NCBI RefSeq assembly: GCF_014495685.1
Contig: NZ_JACTVI010000090.1
Coordinates: forward strand, 1 to 32,979
Reading direction: 5' to 3'
Source of the DNA: Streptomyces sp. TRM68367
GTDB lineage: Bacteria > Actinomycetota > Actinomycetes > Streptomycetales > Streptomycetaceae
DNA length: 32,979 nt
Shown: positions 14,440 through 22,578 of the stretch, piece after piece
Layout of the letters: the number at the start of each line of letters is the position of its first letter
Position numbering within the stretch: position 1 is the first letter of the stretch
Notes under the pieces: model-generated
Told to the model about the DNA's origin: nothing
What the model saw: the letters and a program-made list of their open reading frames with translations, nothing else
The model's database searches: none
Translations under genes and position numbers: made by a program

Positions 14440-15414
14440 ATGACCATCGCCCGAGTTGACCGCCCCCAGCGGGCCCCGGCCGTCTCGGGGACGAGCGGCG
14501 CCGGCGGGACCCTGGGCGGCCTGCGCCGCCGCCAGAACCGCAGGAGCCGGCTGACCGCGCTCGCCTTCGTCGCGCCGCTCGTCGTCTATCTCATCGCCTT
14601 CTACGTCTATCCGCTCTACCGCAACCTCGACCTGAGCCTGCACGCCTACACCGTCCGGTCGTTCGTGACCGGGGACGCCCCCTTCTCCGGCTGGGAGAAC
14701 TTCCAGAAGGTGCTGCACGATCCGACGTTCGGCCCGGCGATGCGGCACACGATGGTCTTCACCTTCGTGTCGATCGTGTTCCAGTACGCCATCGGCCTCG
14801 CGCTCGCGGTCTTCTTCAACCGGCACTTCCGGCTGTCCGGGCTCCTCAGGGCGCTGTTCCTGATCCCATGGCTGCTGCCGCTGATCGTGTCGGCGTCGAC
14901 GTGGTCGTGGATGTTCAACAGCGAGTCCGGGGTGGTGAACTACTTCCTGCGTTTCTTCGGCGTCGACGCCGTCGGCTGGCTCACCTCGCCCGACTGGGCC
15001 CTGACCTCGGTGATCGTCGCCAACATCTGGATCGGCATCCCGTTCAACCTGGTCATCCTCTACAGCGGTCTGCAGAACATCCCCGCCGAGCTGTACGAGG
15101 CGGCGTCCCTGGACGGGGCGAGCGCCTGGCAGCAGTTCCGCCGGATCACCTTCCCGCTGCTGCGGCCGGTGTCGGCGATCACGATCCTGCTGGGGCTCGT
15201 CTACACCCTCAAGGTGTTCGACCTGATCTGGATCATGACCAAGGGCGGCCCCGGCGACGCCTCCTCCACCCTGGCGACCTGGTCCTACCAGCTGGGCTTC
15301 GGCACGCTCCTGCCCAAGTTCGGCCCCGGCGCCGCGGTCGGCAACATCCTCATCCTCATCGCCCTCGTCTTCGGGCTGCTGTACGTCCGCGTCCAGAGGA
15401 GGCAGGAAGCTTGA
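14440..15414 (+). CDS. ABC-transporter permease, MalF/UgpA type
   Basis: 324 residues, six predicted membrane spans starting at about residue 40 (LAFVAPLVVYLIAFYVYPLY). The cytoplasmic EAA loop that docks the ATPase is present as ELYEAASLDGASAWQQFRRI followed by TFPLLRP. It begins 9 bases after the lipoprotein stop. It forms the heterodimeric channel with the next gene's product. No ATP-binding subunit is in the cluster, which is common in Streptomyces, where one MsiK ATPase serves many sugar importers. Confidence 0.92.
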   Translation: MTIARVDRPQRAPAVSGTSGAGGTLGGLRRRQNRRSRLTALAFVAPLVVYLIAFYVYPLYRNLDLSLHAYTVRSFVTGDAPFSGWENFQKVLHDPTFGPAMRHTMVFTFVSIVFQYAIGLALAVFFNRHFRLSGLLRALFLIPWLLPLIVSASTWSWMFNSESGVVNYFLRFFGVDAVGWLTSPDWALTSVIVANIWIGIPFNLVILYSGLQNIPAELYEAASLDGASAWQQFRRITFPLLRPVSAITILLGLVYTLKVFDLIWIMTKGGPGDASSTLATWSYQLGFGTLLPKFGPGAAVGNILILIALVFGLLYVRVQRRQEA

Positions 15415-16232
15415 AGTCCCTTACGCGAGGCCGCCGTCACACCGTCATCGGGCTCGTCCTCACCGTGCTGATGCTGTTCCCGGTGTACTGGATGCTGAAC
15501 GTGTCCCTCACCCCGCAGCAGAACATGCGCAAGAACCCCCCGGACCTGTTCCCGCTGCACCCCACCTTCGAGGGCTACCGGGCCGTCCTCGACGACCAGC
15601 TGCCGTACCTGGGCACGAGCCTGCTGATCGGCCTGGGCACGGTCGCCCTCACCCTGCTGCTCGCCGCCCCGGCCGGCTACTCGCTGGCCAAACTGCGCCC
15701 GGTCGGCGGCGGCGCCCTCAGCCTGGTCCTGCTGATCGCCCAGATGATCCCCGGCATCGTCATGGCGATGGGCTTCTACGGCATCTTCCTCGACGCCGGC
15801 CTGCTCAACTCCTGGTGGGGCCTGATCATCGCGGACTCCACGATCGCCGTGCCGTTCGGCGTCATGATCTTCACGGCGTTCATGTCGGGCATCCCCAACG
15901 AGCTGACCGCCGCCGCCCGGATCGACGGCGCGGGCGCCTTCCGCACCTTCTGGTCGGTCGTCCTGCCGGTGAGCCGCAACGCGGTCGTCACCGTCGCGCT
16001 GTTCAGCTTCCTGTGGGCCTGGTCCGACTTCGTCTTCGCCAACACCCTCGACGGCGGCGGCAACTGGAAGCCGATCACCCTCGGCATCTACCGCTACATC
16101 GGCAACAACAACCAGGAGTGGAACGCGATCATGGCCACCGCCGTCATCGCCTCCATCCCCGCAGCCGTACTCCTGGTCCTCGCACAGCGCTACGTGGCCG
16201 CGGGCGTGACCGCGGGCGCCGTGAAGGACTGA
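15411..16232 (+). CDS. ABC-transporter permease, MalG/UgpE type
   Basis: 273 residues starting at TTG 15411, which overlaps the previous stop (TTGA) and has AGAGGAGG upstream; this places the first membrane span at the N terminus (HTVIGLVLTVLMLFPVYWML), as in the family. Six spans; EAA loop is ELTAAARIDGAGAFRTFWSV then VLPVSRN. Partner of the preceding permease in the oligosaccharide importer. Confidence 0.92.
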   Translation: MKSLTRGRRHTVIGLVLTVLMLFPVYWMLNVSLTPQQNMRKNPPDLFPLHPTFEGYRAVLDDQLPYLGTSLLIGLGTVALTLLLAAPAGYSLAKLRPVGGGALSLVLLIAQMIPGIVMAMGFYGIFLDAGLLNSWWGLIIADSTIAVPFGVMIFTAFMSGIPNELTAAARIDGAGAFRTFWSVVLPVSRNAVVTVALFSFLWAWSDFVFANTLDGGGNWKPITLGIYRYIGNNNQEWNAIMATAVIASIPAAVLLVLAQRYVAAGVTAGAVKD

Positions 16233-16286
16233 TCCATCTGGCAAGGCTCTCATTCCCATCCCCTCCACTGAGGAGAGATATCTGTC

Positions 16287-18038
16287 ATGAGCCGCTCAAG
16301 ACCCCCCACTTCCGGGCGCCTCACCGCCGCCCTCGGCGCGGCCGTCCTCGCCGCCACGGCACTCGCCACCGCCGCGCCGGCCCAGGCGTCCCCCACCGCG
16401 GCCACGACCCTGGTCGTCAACGCCGACCAGAGCCTGCGCCCGGTCACCCACGTCGCCAGCGGCAGCCTGTACGGCCTCGCCGACGCGTCGACCCCCTCCG
16501 ACAGCCTGGTCAATGCCCTCAAGCCGCACACGTTCGTGCAGATGGCCCCGGGCGGCAGCCAGCTGCCCAACGGCGCGAGCAAGCCCGGCGGCGACTCGCT
16601 CGTCGTAGCGCCGAAGGCGGCCCGCGCGGGCTCCAAGGTCGTCGTCCGCATGCCGGACTGGTACCCCGACTTCCCTTATAAGTGGGTGAGTTGGAGCGAC
16701 TGGCTGTCGGCCGTCGACAAGCAGGTCGCCGCCGTGCAGTCCTCGGGCGCCACCAACATCAGCGCGTACGAGATCTGGAACGAACCCGACTGGACCTGGG
16801 ACACCGCCAAGGCGGGCTCCTTCAACGCGGGCTGGGCGCGCACGTTCAAGCACATCCGGGCGAAGGACACCCGGACCCCGATCCAGGGCCCGAGCGAGGC
16901 GACCTGGAACGAGTCCCGGATGCGCCAGTTCCTCACCGACGCGAAGGCATCCGGCACGGTCCCCGAGATCATCGCCTGGCACGAACTCAACGGCAGCAAG
17001 GACATCGCCGCGCACGTCTCCGCGTACCGCGCCCTGGAGAAGAGCCTCGGCATCAGCCCGCGCCCGATCTCCATCGAGGAGTACGGCACGCCCGCCGAGA
17101 TGGGCAACTCGGGCGCCCTCATCCCCTACGTCGCCAAGTTCGAGCGGACCGGCGTCCAGGACGCGGAACTCGCCTTCTGGAACCAGTACGGCACCCTCGG
17201 CGACACCCTGACCGGCACCGGCGGCTCGCCCAACGGCTCGTACTGGACGTACAAGTGGTACGGCGACATGTCCGGGAACATGGTGCCCACCACGCCTCCC
17301 GCGCAGACCGGCATCGACGGCTTCGCCGCCCGCAACAGCGCGGGCAACCAGATCAGCGTGGTCGCCGGTGGCTGCACGGGCTCCTGCGCCGTGAAGGTCA
17401 ACGGCCTGTCCGCGCTGTCGGCCTTCGGGAGCAAGGTCCACGTCAAGGTGGAGTACTCCCCGCACACCGGCCGCACCAGCGCGTCCCCCGGCCCGATCAC
17501 CATCTCGGACACGGACTACACGGTCACGAACGGCTCGATCACCGTGCCGGTCACGATGAACGCGTCCGACGGCTACCGGGTGGTGGTCACCCCGACCGGC
17601 ACGAACACCTCGCTGGCCGGCCGCTACCAGATCATCAACAAGAACAGCAGCCTCGCCCTGGGCACCCAGAACGGCGCCACCGCGCAGGGCACCCCGGTCC
17701 GCCAGGGGACGCCCACCACCGCCACCGACCAGAACTGGACCCTGGTGGCCGCCGGCTCGGGCCTCTACAAGATCGTCAACCAGAAGAGCGGCCTGGTGCT
17801 GGGCATCGACACGATGAGTACGGCCGACGGCGGCAAGGCCCTGATCTGGGGTGACAACGGCACCGACGACCACCTCTGGCAGCTCATTCCGGCCCGCGAC
17901 GGCTTCTACAAGATCGCCAACTACAACAGCGGTCTGCTGCTCGGCGTGGACCAGATGAGCACCTCGCCGGGTGCCCAGGTCCTGCAGTGGTCCGACAACG
18001 GCACGGCGGACCATCTGTGGAAACTGACGGCACGCTGA
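16287..18038 (+). CDS. Secreted clan GH-A glycoside hydrolase with ricin-type (CBM13-like) lectin domain
   Basis: 583 residues; GAGGAGA precedes ATG 16287. Signal peptide to about residue 35 (ends APAQA). Catalytic (beta/alpha)8-type domain at about 45-345: Glu166 in YEIWNEPDW is the likely acid/base and Glu264 or Glu265 in ISIEEYG the nucleophile, as in clan GH-A (GH39/GH5-like layouts). A beta domain follows (about 350-435), then a ricin-B-like lectin module with three repeats (YQIINKNSSLALG, YKIVNQKSGLVLG, YKIANYNSGLLLG, each ending near QNW or DHLW). Substrate unknown; with GH127 and the importer downstream in the pathway, an arabinose-containing plant glycan or glycoprotein is likely. 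I could not assign a CAZy family with confidence. Confidence 0.8.
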   Translation: MSRSRPPTSGRLTAALGAAVLAATALATAAPAQASPTAATTLVVNADQSLRPVTHVASGSLYGLADASTPSDSLVNALKPHTFVQMAPGGSQLPNGASKPGGDSLVVAPKAARAGSKVVVRMPDWYPDFPYKWVSWSDWLSAVDKQVAAVQSSGATNISAYEIWNEPDWTWDTAKAGSFNAGWARTFKHIRAKDTRTPIQGPSEATWNESRMRQFLTDAKASGTVPEIIAWHELNGSKDIAAHVSAYRALEKSLGISPRPISIEEYGTPAEMGNSGALIPYVAKFERTGVQDAELAFWNQYGTLGDTLTGTGGSPNGSYWTYKWYGDMSGNMVPTTPPAQTGIDGFAARNSAGNQISVVAGGCTGSCAVKVNGLSALSAFGSKVHVKVEYSPHTGRTSASPGPITISDTDYTVTNGSITVPVTMNASDGYRVVVTPTGTNTSLAGRYQIINKNSSLALGTQNGATAQGTPVRQGTPTTATDQNWTLVAAGSGLYKIVNQKSGLVLGIDTMSTADGGKALIWGDNGTDDHLWQLIPARDGFYKIANYNSGLLLGVDQMSTSPGAQVLQWSDNGTADHLWKLTAR

Positions 18039-18049
18039 CCCCCTGAGAC

Positions 18050-18090
18050 GCCTGTGTCCCTGGTCGATGTCGGCGGCCAGGGGCACAGGC
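18050..18090. terminator. Strong stem-loop between the hydrolase and the DUF3303-like gene
   Basis: 14-base arms 18050-18063 and 18077-18090 pair except for one G-T (GCCTGTGTCCCTGG against CCAGGGGCACAGGC) around a 13-base loop. Placed between convergent genes, it should end transcription of the sugar operon and possibly of the opposite gene. Confidence 0.7.
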
Positions 18091-18115
18091 CTTTGGAGGA
18101 CCGTTCCGACGCTGG

Positions 18116-18406
18116 TCAGCGGATCTGCGAGAGTCCCTTCTGCACGTCGTCGAGGTTCATCACCGGCGTCCACTCCAGCTCGGCGCCGAAGTTCAAGAAG
18201 AGAGGCTCGGCGATCGACGGTATCTGGGAGGGGTCCGCCAGGTCGAAGACCAGGAACATCGTGCGGCGCCCCTCATCGGGGCCGAAGTAGGCGGCTTCCG
18301 GCTTGATCTTGTCCAGCGTCTCCTTGATCAGTTCCGGCATCTTGCCGCTCCGTATGGCCTCGCTCCCACGTTCCGTGTCGAGCCTTGCCCTGAGCAGTGT
18401 GCGCAT
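18116..18406 (-). CDS. DUF3303-like small protein
   Basis: 96 residues from ATG 18406, with AAGG 7-10 bases upstream; the frame is open above but crosses a C10 run and lacks a ribosome site. The pattern MRTLLRARLDTERGSEAIRS ... FLVFDLADPSQIPSIAEPLF fits the small ferredoxin-like DUF3303/GYD-type fold seen in many actinomycete proteins. Function unknown. It stands alone, convergent with the hydrolase. Confidence 0.65.
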   Translation of the reverse strand: MRTLLRARLDTERGSEAIRSGKMPELIKETLDKIKPEAAYFGPDEGRRTMFLVFDLADPSQIPSIAEPLFLNFGAELEWTPVMNLDDVQKGLSQIR

Positions 18407-18438
18407 CGCGATCACCTTCTGGTTGGGGGTCGGCGTGT

Positions 18439-18448
18439 CCCCCCCCCC
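18439..18448. repeat. Run of ten C in the leader of the DUF3303-like gene
   Basis: An uninterrupted C10 tract lies 33 bases upstream of ATG 18406, in the promoter or leader on the minus strand. Such tracts change length by slippage and may alter expression between cells. It may equally be a place of sequencing uncertainty. Confidence 0.7.
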
Positions 18449-18617
18449 ACAGTCCATGCTAGGAGCGGGCCGCTCCCCCCGCAGGTCAGGAGGAGCGGCC
18501 GACCGCCAAGGCCGGCGCGGGCGGAGACGGACGGACGGCGAGCGACGCGGTCACCAGGATGCACATGCACGGATACACTGGGTGACGAGTGGTACGACAG
18601 GGCGAGGTAGGGGCATC

Positions 18618-19241
18618 ATGACAGTGATGCTGGAGCACACGACGATAAGCGGCACGGAGCCCCAGAGCTTCGAGGGTTTGCTGGACACCCTCGACGAGCT
18701 GTACGTGCCCGACGGCTACAAGGCCGAGATCATCAGGGGGAACATCGTCGTGTCGCCGTGGTCGAAGGGGTACTACCTGGACGTCATGGACCTGGTCTGT
18801 GACCAGTTGCGCCCCCATCTGCCCGAGGGGCACCGGATCAGTACTGGCCCCTTCCTGTATGTGTTCCCAGGCTCAGAGCGCGCCTACGGGCCCGATATTC
18901 ACGCCGCCCACCGGCATGCGCACCGGACCACCAGCAACCGCCTGGACGGCGAAGCCCTCTCCTTCGTCGCCGAGCTGACCTCGTCCTCCACGCGAGACGA
19001 CGACCTCACCGACAAGGTCAAGACCTACGGCAAGGCGGGCGTCCCCGTCTACCTCGTGCTCGACATGCAGCAGGAGCAGGCCACCGTGCTGTGGACGCCG
19101 TCGGCCAAGGGATACGAGGCGCACATCACGCTGCCGTTCGGGGAGAAGCTGCACATCCCGGCGCCGTTCGACTGCCCGCTCGACACTGCCGGGTTCCGGG
19201 CGCCGGAAACGGCGGACGGAGCAGCGGCAGCAGAGAGCTGA
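18618..19241 (+). CDS. Uma2-family (DUF820) putative endonuclease
   Basis: 207 residues from ATG 18618. The Uma2 fold is a PD-(D/E)XK relative: YGPDIHAA supplies the Asp, FVAELTSSSTRDDDLTDKVK the Glu and Lys, and YGKAGVPVYLVLD the following helix and strand. These proteins are very numerous in Streptomyces and cyanobacteria, and their role is not known. A -10-like TACACT lies at 18574-18579. A second Uma2 gene at 26839-27432 shares the opening MTVM and overall plan but is not a close copy. Confidence 0.85.
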   Translation: MTVMLEHTTISGTEPQSFEGLLDTLDELYVPDGYKAEIIRGNIVVSPWSKGYYLDVMDLVCDQLRPHLPEGHRISTGPFLYVFPGSERAYGPDIHAAHRHAHRTTSNRLDGEALSFVAELTSSSTRDDDLTDKVKTYGKAGVPVYLVLDMQQEQATVLWTPSAKGYEAHITLPFGEKLHIPAPFDCPLDTAGFRAPETADGAAAAES

Positions 19242-19292
19242 CCTCAGCATGGCGCGCGGGGGCGCCCGCCTCCAGGAGGGTGTCAATGGCGA

Positions 19293-20021
19293 TCAGGTAA
19301 CCAGGTCACCCATCCACACCTTCCGACCCAGTTCATCCAACTCGGTCTTCAACCGTCGGCACTCGGGAAGCGCTCTGCCCAGCAATCTCCAGTAATCAGC
19401 GCCATGCCCGGACACCCGCACATGTGCCAACTCGTGAGCGACGACATAGTCGACGAGACGGATCGGCAGTTGGAAGGTCGCCCAGTGCAGGGAGATCACG
19501 CCATGGCCGGTTGTTCCGGCGCGATAGCTCCCCCACCGATGGCTGAGGTCACGTACCCGCACCGACGGTTCGGGGACGTCCATCCGAGCTGTCCATGGCT
19601 GGAGCCGTCCCCGCATCCAGCGCTCGCCGACCCGGCAGTACCAGTCGGCCACTGCATCCCGCGCGAGATGCGGATCGGCGGCGACAGAGACATCCAGACA
19701 CAGCCGCCCGGCAACAAGCCGAACGGGAGCGGGCCCACCCGCGCCGTTCGACGCGGGGCCCGGGTCCGATCTGTTGTCGACCACCAGGAGCCGGTAGTCC
19801 CGACCGAGGTAACGATGGATCTCGCCGTCCCGGAGGGTACGCACAGGATGCAGCGGACGACGCTCGTCGCTGAGACGGGTCTTCGCGGCGATCCAGGCCT
19901 CACTGCTCCGCACGAAGGCCTCTGCCCGCCCGACCGCGCAGCCCTCAGGAGCGTGCAGGGTGACAGAGCGGTCCCGCTCGACCGTCAGTCCCAGGCGACG
20001 CCGGCGAGGGCTGATCCGCAC
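19293..20021 (-). CDS. YgjP-like (DUF45) zinc metallopeptidase
   Basis: 242 residues from GTG 20021. The C-terminal half carries HELAH (His196, Glu197, His200) followed by a third histidine in SGHGADYW (about His206), the zinc site of the YgjP/SprT-like group. RWMRGRLQPWTARM and LSHRWGSYRAGTTGHGVISL precede it as in the family. Cytoplasmic; substrate unknown. It starts 2 bases after the stop of the broken AAA ATPase gene and may once have been co-transcribed with it; in other bacteria YgjP genes often sit by restriction or defence genes. Confidence 0.85.
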   Translation of the reverse strand: MRISPRRRRLGLTVERDRSVTLHAPEGCAVGRAEAFVRSSEAWIAAKTRLSDERRPLHPVRTLRDGEIHRYLGRDYRLLVVDNRSDPGPASNGAGGPAPVRLVAGRLCLDVSVAADPHLARDAVADWYCRVGERWMRGRLQPWTARMDVPEPSVRVRDLSHRWGSYRAGTTGHGVISLHWATFQLPIRLVDYVVAHELAHVRVSGHGADYWRLLGRALPECRRLKTELDELGRKVWMGDLVT

Positions 20022-20023
20022 CC

Positions 20024-20982
20024 TCAGTTCTCGCCCTCGGCCGCGAAGCGCGGGTGCAGGCTGGAGTCGAGTTCGTCGACGAGGAGCACCGCGCCGGTGT
20101 CAAGGGCCAGCAGCAACGGGCCGATCAGGGCGAACCAGGAGCGCGTTCCCCGGACTCTGAGGACCAGTCCATGAGGGTCTTGCCGCCGCCTCCCGAGTGC
20201 GCCAGCCGGACCAGCGGACGGCCGGAGGAGGTCTGCTCGACCTCCACCCCGGCGATGCCGAGATCGGCCACGCGCAACAGTTCCTCAGCACGTCGGCGGA
20301 AGTCCTCGCTGCGCAGCAGGCGCTGGGCGGTGTAGGCCTCGCGCTCGAAGCGCTCCGTCTCCGGGGTGACGTCCCAGAGGTTGTCCCTGAACCAGTCGAA
20401 GACGGGCGCGAGCTGTTCGTGGCCGCCGTTTCCGGCACGAGTGAGCAGCAGGGCGTCAGGGGCCATGGTGCGGGCCAGCCGGGCGCGGTCGTGGAGCCGG
20501 TCTCCGGGGAAGTCGAAGGGGTTCTCGCGGGTGGCGTCCCGCTCATACCAGACCTGGCGGCGACCCTTCGGGTAGGCGTACAGCCATTCCGCCTCGACCC
20601 TGCGAGAGCCCAGTTCGAAGCCGTAGGTCCAGCGGACGCCGTCATCGAGGACGACGTCTGCCTCGTAGAAGGAGGTCTCGGAGGCGGCTTTCGGATCGAG
20701 GACGAACTCGTCGCGCGGAATGCCGTCGTAGGAGGTCCAGTCGGCGTAGGAACGCAAGACTGCGTGGCGCATGTTCTTCAGGGCGGCCACAACGTTGGAC
20801 TTGCCGGACGCGTTGGCGCCGAAGACGCCGATCACGGTGTGGACGGGGAGCCGACGGCCGTCGGAGAGCACCGTCTCGCGGGCGGTGGCGCGCTCCGCCT
20901 CGGCATCCTCGGGGGCGATGAACGACAGTTCCTGCTCGTCGCGCAGCGACCGGACGTTCGCCACCCGGAATCTCAGCAGCAT
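20024..20982 (-). pseudogene. AAA ATPase (OLD/RloC-like, AAA_15 type), frameshifted and C-terminally truncated
   Basis: ATG 20982 with AAGGAG upstream opens MLLRFRVANVRSLRDEQELS and a Walker A VFGANASGKSNVVAALKNMR. The frame runs 285 residues, then stops at 20125. The protein clearly goes on in another frame from about 20150: TRSWFALIGPLLLALDTGAV then Walker B LLVDELDSSLHPRF, ending at 20024. One base is missing near 20146-20152 (TCCGGGGAACGC) for a continuous frame. The usual 100 or so residues after Walker B are also absent. Intact relatives pair with nuclease-type partners in phage defence. A real mutation seems likely since two defects are present, though the frameshift alone could be a sequencing error. 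Confidence 0.75.
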
Positions 20983-21051
20983 CCTGGCTCCTTCATGGCG
21001 GAAAGATGAGTCACACCGCCGGGTCTGCGGGGCGGATGCGCGGCCCTCGCA

Positions 21052-21094
21052 CGCCCTCCGGCGGCCTGCCCCGCGAGCCGGCCGCCAGAGGGCG
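21052..21094 (-). terminator. Terminator of purA
   Basis: 15-base arms 21052-21066 and 21080-21094 (CGCCCTCCGGCGGCC against GGCCGCCAGAGGGCG, one G-T mismatch) lie 15 bases after the purA stop. Confidence 0.7.
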
Positions 21095-21108
21095 TACAGG
21101 GAGTTGCC

Positions 21109-22392
21109 TTAGATGAACGAGTTGACCTCGATCGTCTCGTCCCGCCCCGGCCCCACCCCGATCGCGGAGATCGGGGCACCGGACATCTCCTCCAGGGCCT
21201 TGACGTAGTCCTGCGCGTTCTTGGGGAGGTCGGCGAAGGTCTTGGCCCCGGTGATGTCCTCCGACCAGCCCGGCAGCATCTCGTAGACGGGCTTCGCGTG
21301 GTGGAAGTCCGTCTGGGAGTAGGGCAGCTCCTCCACACGCTTGCCGTCGATCTCGTACGCCACGCAGACCGGGATCTGCTCCCAGCCGGTCAGGACGTCC
21401 AGCTTCGTCAGGAAGAAGTCCGTCAGGCCGTTGACCCTTGTCGCGTACCGGGCGATCACCGCGTCGAACCAGCCGCAGCGGCGGTCGCGGCCCGTCGTCA
21501 CGCCCCGCTCGCCGCCGATGCGGCGCAGCGCCTCGCCGTCCTCGTCGAACAGCTCGGTGGGGAAGGGGCCGGCGCCCACGCGGGTCGTGTACGCCTTGAG
21601 GATGCCGATGACCCGGCTGATCTTCGTCGGGCCCACGCCCGCGCCGGTGCAGGCGCCGCCGGACGTCGGGTTCGACGAGGTCACGAAGGGGTACGTGCCG
21701 TGGTCGATGTCCAGCAGCGTGCCCTGGCCGCCCTCGAAGAGGACCACCTTGTCGTCTTCGAGGGCCTGGTTGAGGACCAGGACCGTGTCGGCGACGTACG
21801 GCCTGATCTTCTCGGCGTAGCCCAGCAGCTCCTCGACGACCTGGCCGACGGCGATCGCACGCCGGTTGTAGAGCTTGGTGAGGATCTGGTTCTTGACGTC
21901 GAGGGCCGCCTCGACCTTCTGGGTGAGGATCGACTCGTCGTAGAGGTCCTGGACGCGGATGCCCACGCGGTTGATCTTGTCGGCGTAGGTCGGGCCGATG
22001 CCGCGGCCGGTGGTGCCGATCTTCCGCTTGCCGAGGAAGCGTTCCGTCACCTTGTCCACCGTCACGTTGTACGGCGTGATGATGTGCGCGTTTCCGCTGA
22101 TCAGGAGCTTGGAGGTGTCGACGCCTCGCTCGTTCAGCCCGCTCAGCTCGGAGAGCAGGACCGACGGGTCGACGACGACACCGTTACCGATGACCGGCGT
22201 GCAGCCGGGGGACAGGATTCCGGAAGGGAGCAGGTGGAGGGCGTACTTCTGGTCGCCCACGACTACTGTGTGGCCGGCGTTGTTGCCGCCCTGGTAGCGC
22301 ACCACATAATCGACGGATCCGCCCAGCAGGTCCGTCGCCTTTCCCTTGCCTTCGTCACCCCACTGAGCACCGAGCAGCACAAGTGCGGGCAC
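21109..22392 (-). CDS. purA: Adenylosuccinate synthetase
   Basis: 427 residues, full length, from GTG 22392 (GAAGGGG upstream). Catalyses IMP + aspartate + GTP to adenylosuccinate, the first committed step to AMP. Signature motifs are intact: LLGAQWGDEGKGKATD at the N terminus with the catalytic Asp and GTP loop, GNNAGHTVV with the catalytic His, GTTGRGIGPTYADK for IMP, EGGQGTLLDIDHGTYPFVTS, and TTGRDRRCGWFD near the C terminus. Cytoplasmic, monocistronic, with palindromes in its leader. Confidence 0.98.
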   Translation of the reverse strand: MPALVLLGAQWGDEGKGKATDLLGGSVDYVVRYQGGNNAGHTVVVGDQKYALHLLPSGILSPGCTPVIGNGVVVDPSVLLSELSGLNERGVDTSKLLISGNAHIITPYNVTVDKVTERFLGKRKIGTTGRGIGPTYADKINRVGIRVQDLYDESILTQKVEAALDVKNQILTKLYNRRAIAVGQVVEELLGYAEKIRPYVADTVLVLNQALEDDKVVLFEGGQGTLLDIDHGTYPFVTSSNPTSGGACTGAGVGPTKISRVIGILKAYTTRVGAGPFPTELFDEDGEALRRIGGERGVTTGRDRRCGWFDAVIARYATRVNGLTDFFLTKLDVLTGWEQIPVCVAYEIDGKRVEELPYSQTDFHHAKPVYEMLPGWSEDITGAKTFADLPKNAQDYVKALEEMSGAPISAIGVGPGRDETIEVNSFI

Positions 22393-22436
22393 GCGCGTAC
22401 ACCCCTTCCGGGCGGGGCATGTCCAAGGTCAGGGAC

Positions 22437-22462
22437 GTATGCGGTGGGTTTCCGCCGCATAC
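22437..22462. promoter_or_regulatory. Inverted repeat in the purA leader
   Basis: GTATGCGGTGG (22437-22447) faces CCGCCGCATAC (22452-22462), 10 of 11 pairs, around GTTT. It lies 45-70 bases before the purA start and could be an operator or RNA hairpin. No known purine riboswitch core was recognised. Confidence 0.45.
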
Positions 22463-22517
22463 ACCGCGACCGTCGTTGGCCGCACAACCGTCGGACCGGA
22501 TGCCCCGGAATAGACGA

Positions 22518-22545
22518 AGCCCCTGGCGCAATAGCGCAAGGGGCT
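22518..22545. promoter_or_regulatory. Stem-loop between the divergent purA and DAGK-like genes
   Basis: AGCCCCT-G-GCGC-AATA-GCGC-A-AGGGGCT forms an 11-bp stem with one mismatch. It lies 34 bases before ATG 22579. As the genes are divergent it cannot be a normal 3' terminator; attenuation or insulation of one leader is possible. Confidence 0.45.
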
Positions 22546-22578
22546 CTTGCACAAAGATGCTACCCGAGGAAGCGAGGC

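Noticed and set aside
16296..18173. A 625-codon open frame antisense to the secreted hydrolase, and similar long antisense frames at 2469-4145, 13261-14826 and 25185-26834.
   Set aside because: They mirror the third-position G/C bias of real genes on the other strand, give low-complexity Arg/Gly/Ala/Val products and lack ribosome sites.
20125..20982. Programmed frameshifting in the AAA ATPase.
   Set aside because: No slippery heptamer with a downstream pseudoknot was seen, and the second frame also ends early just after Walker B, so decay fits better.
22393..22578. Purine riboswitch upstream of purA.
   Set aside because: No recognisable three-way junction core; only simple hairpins are visible.
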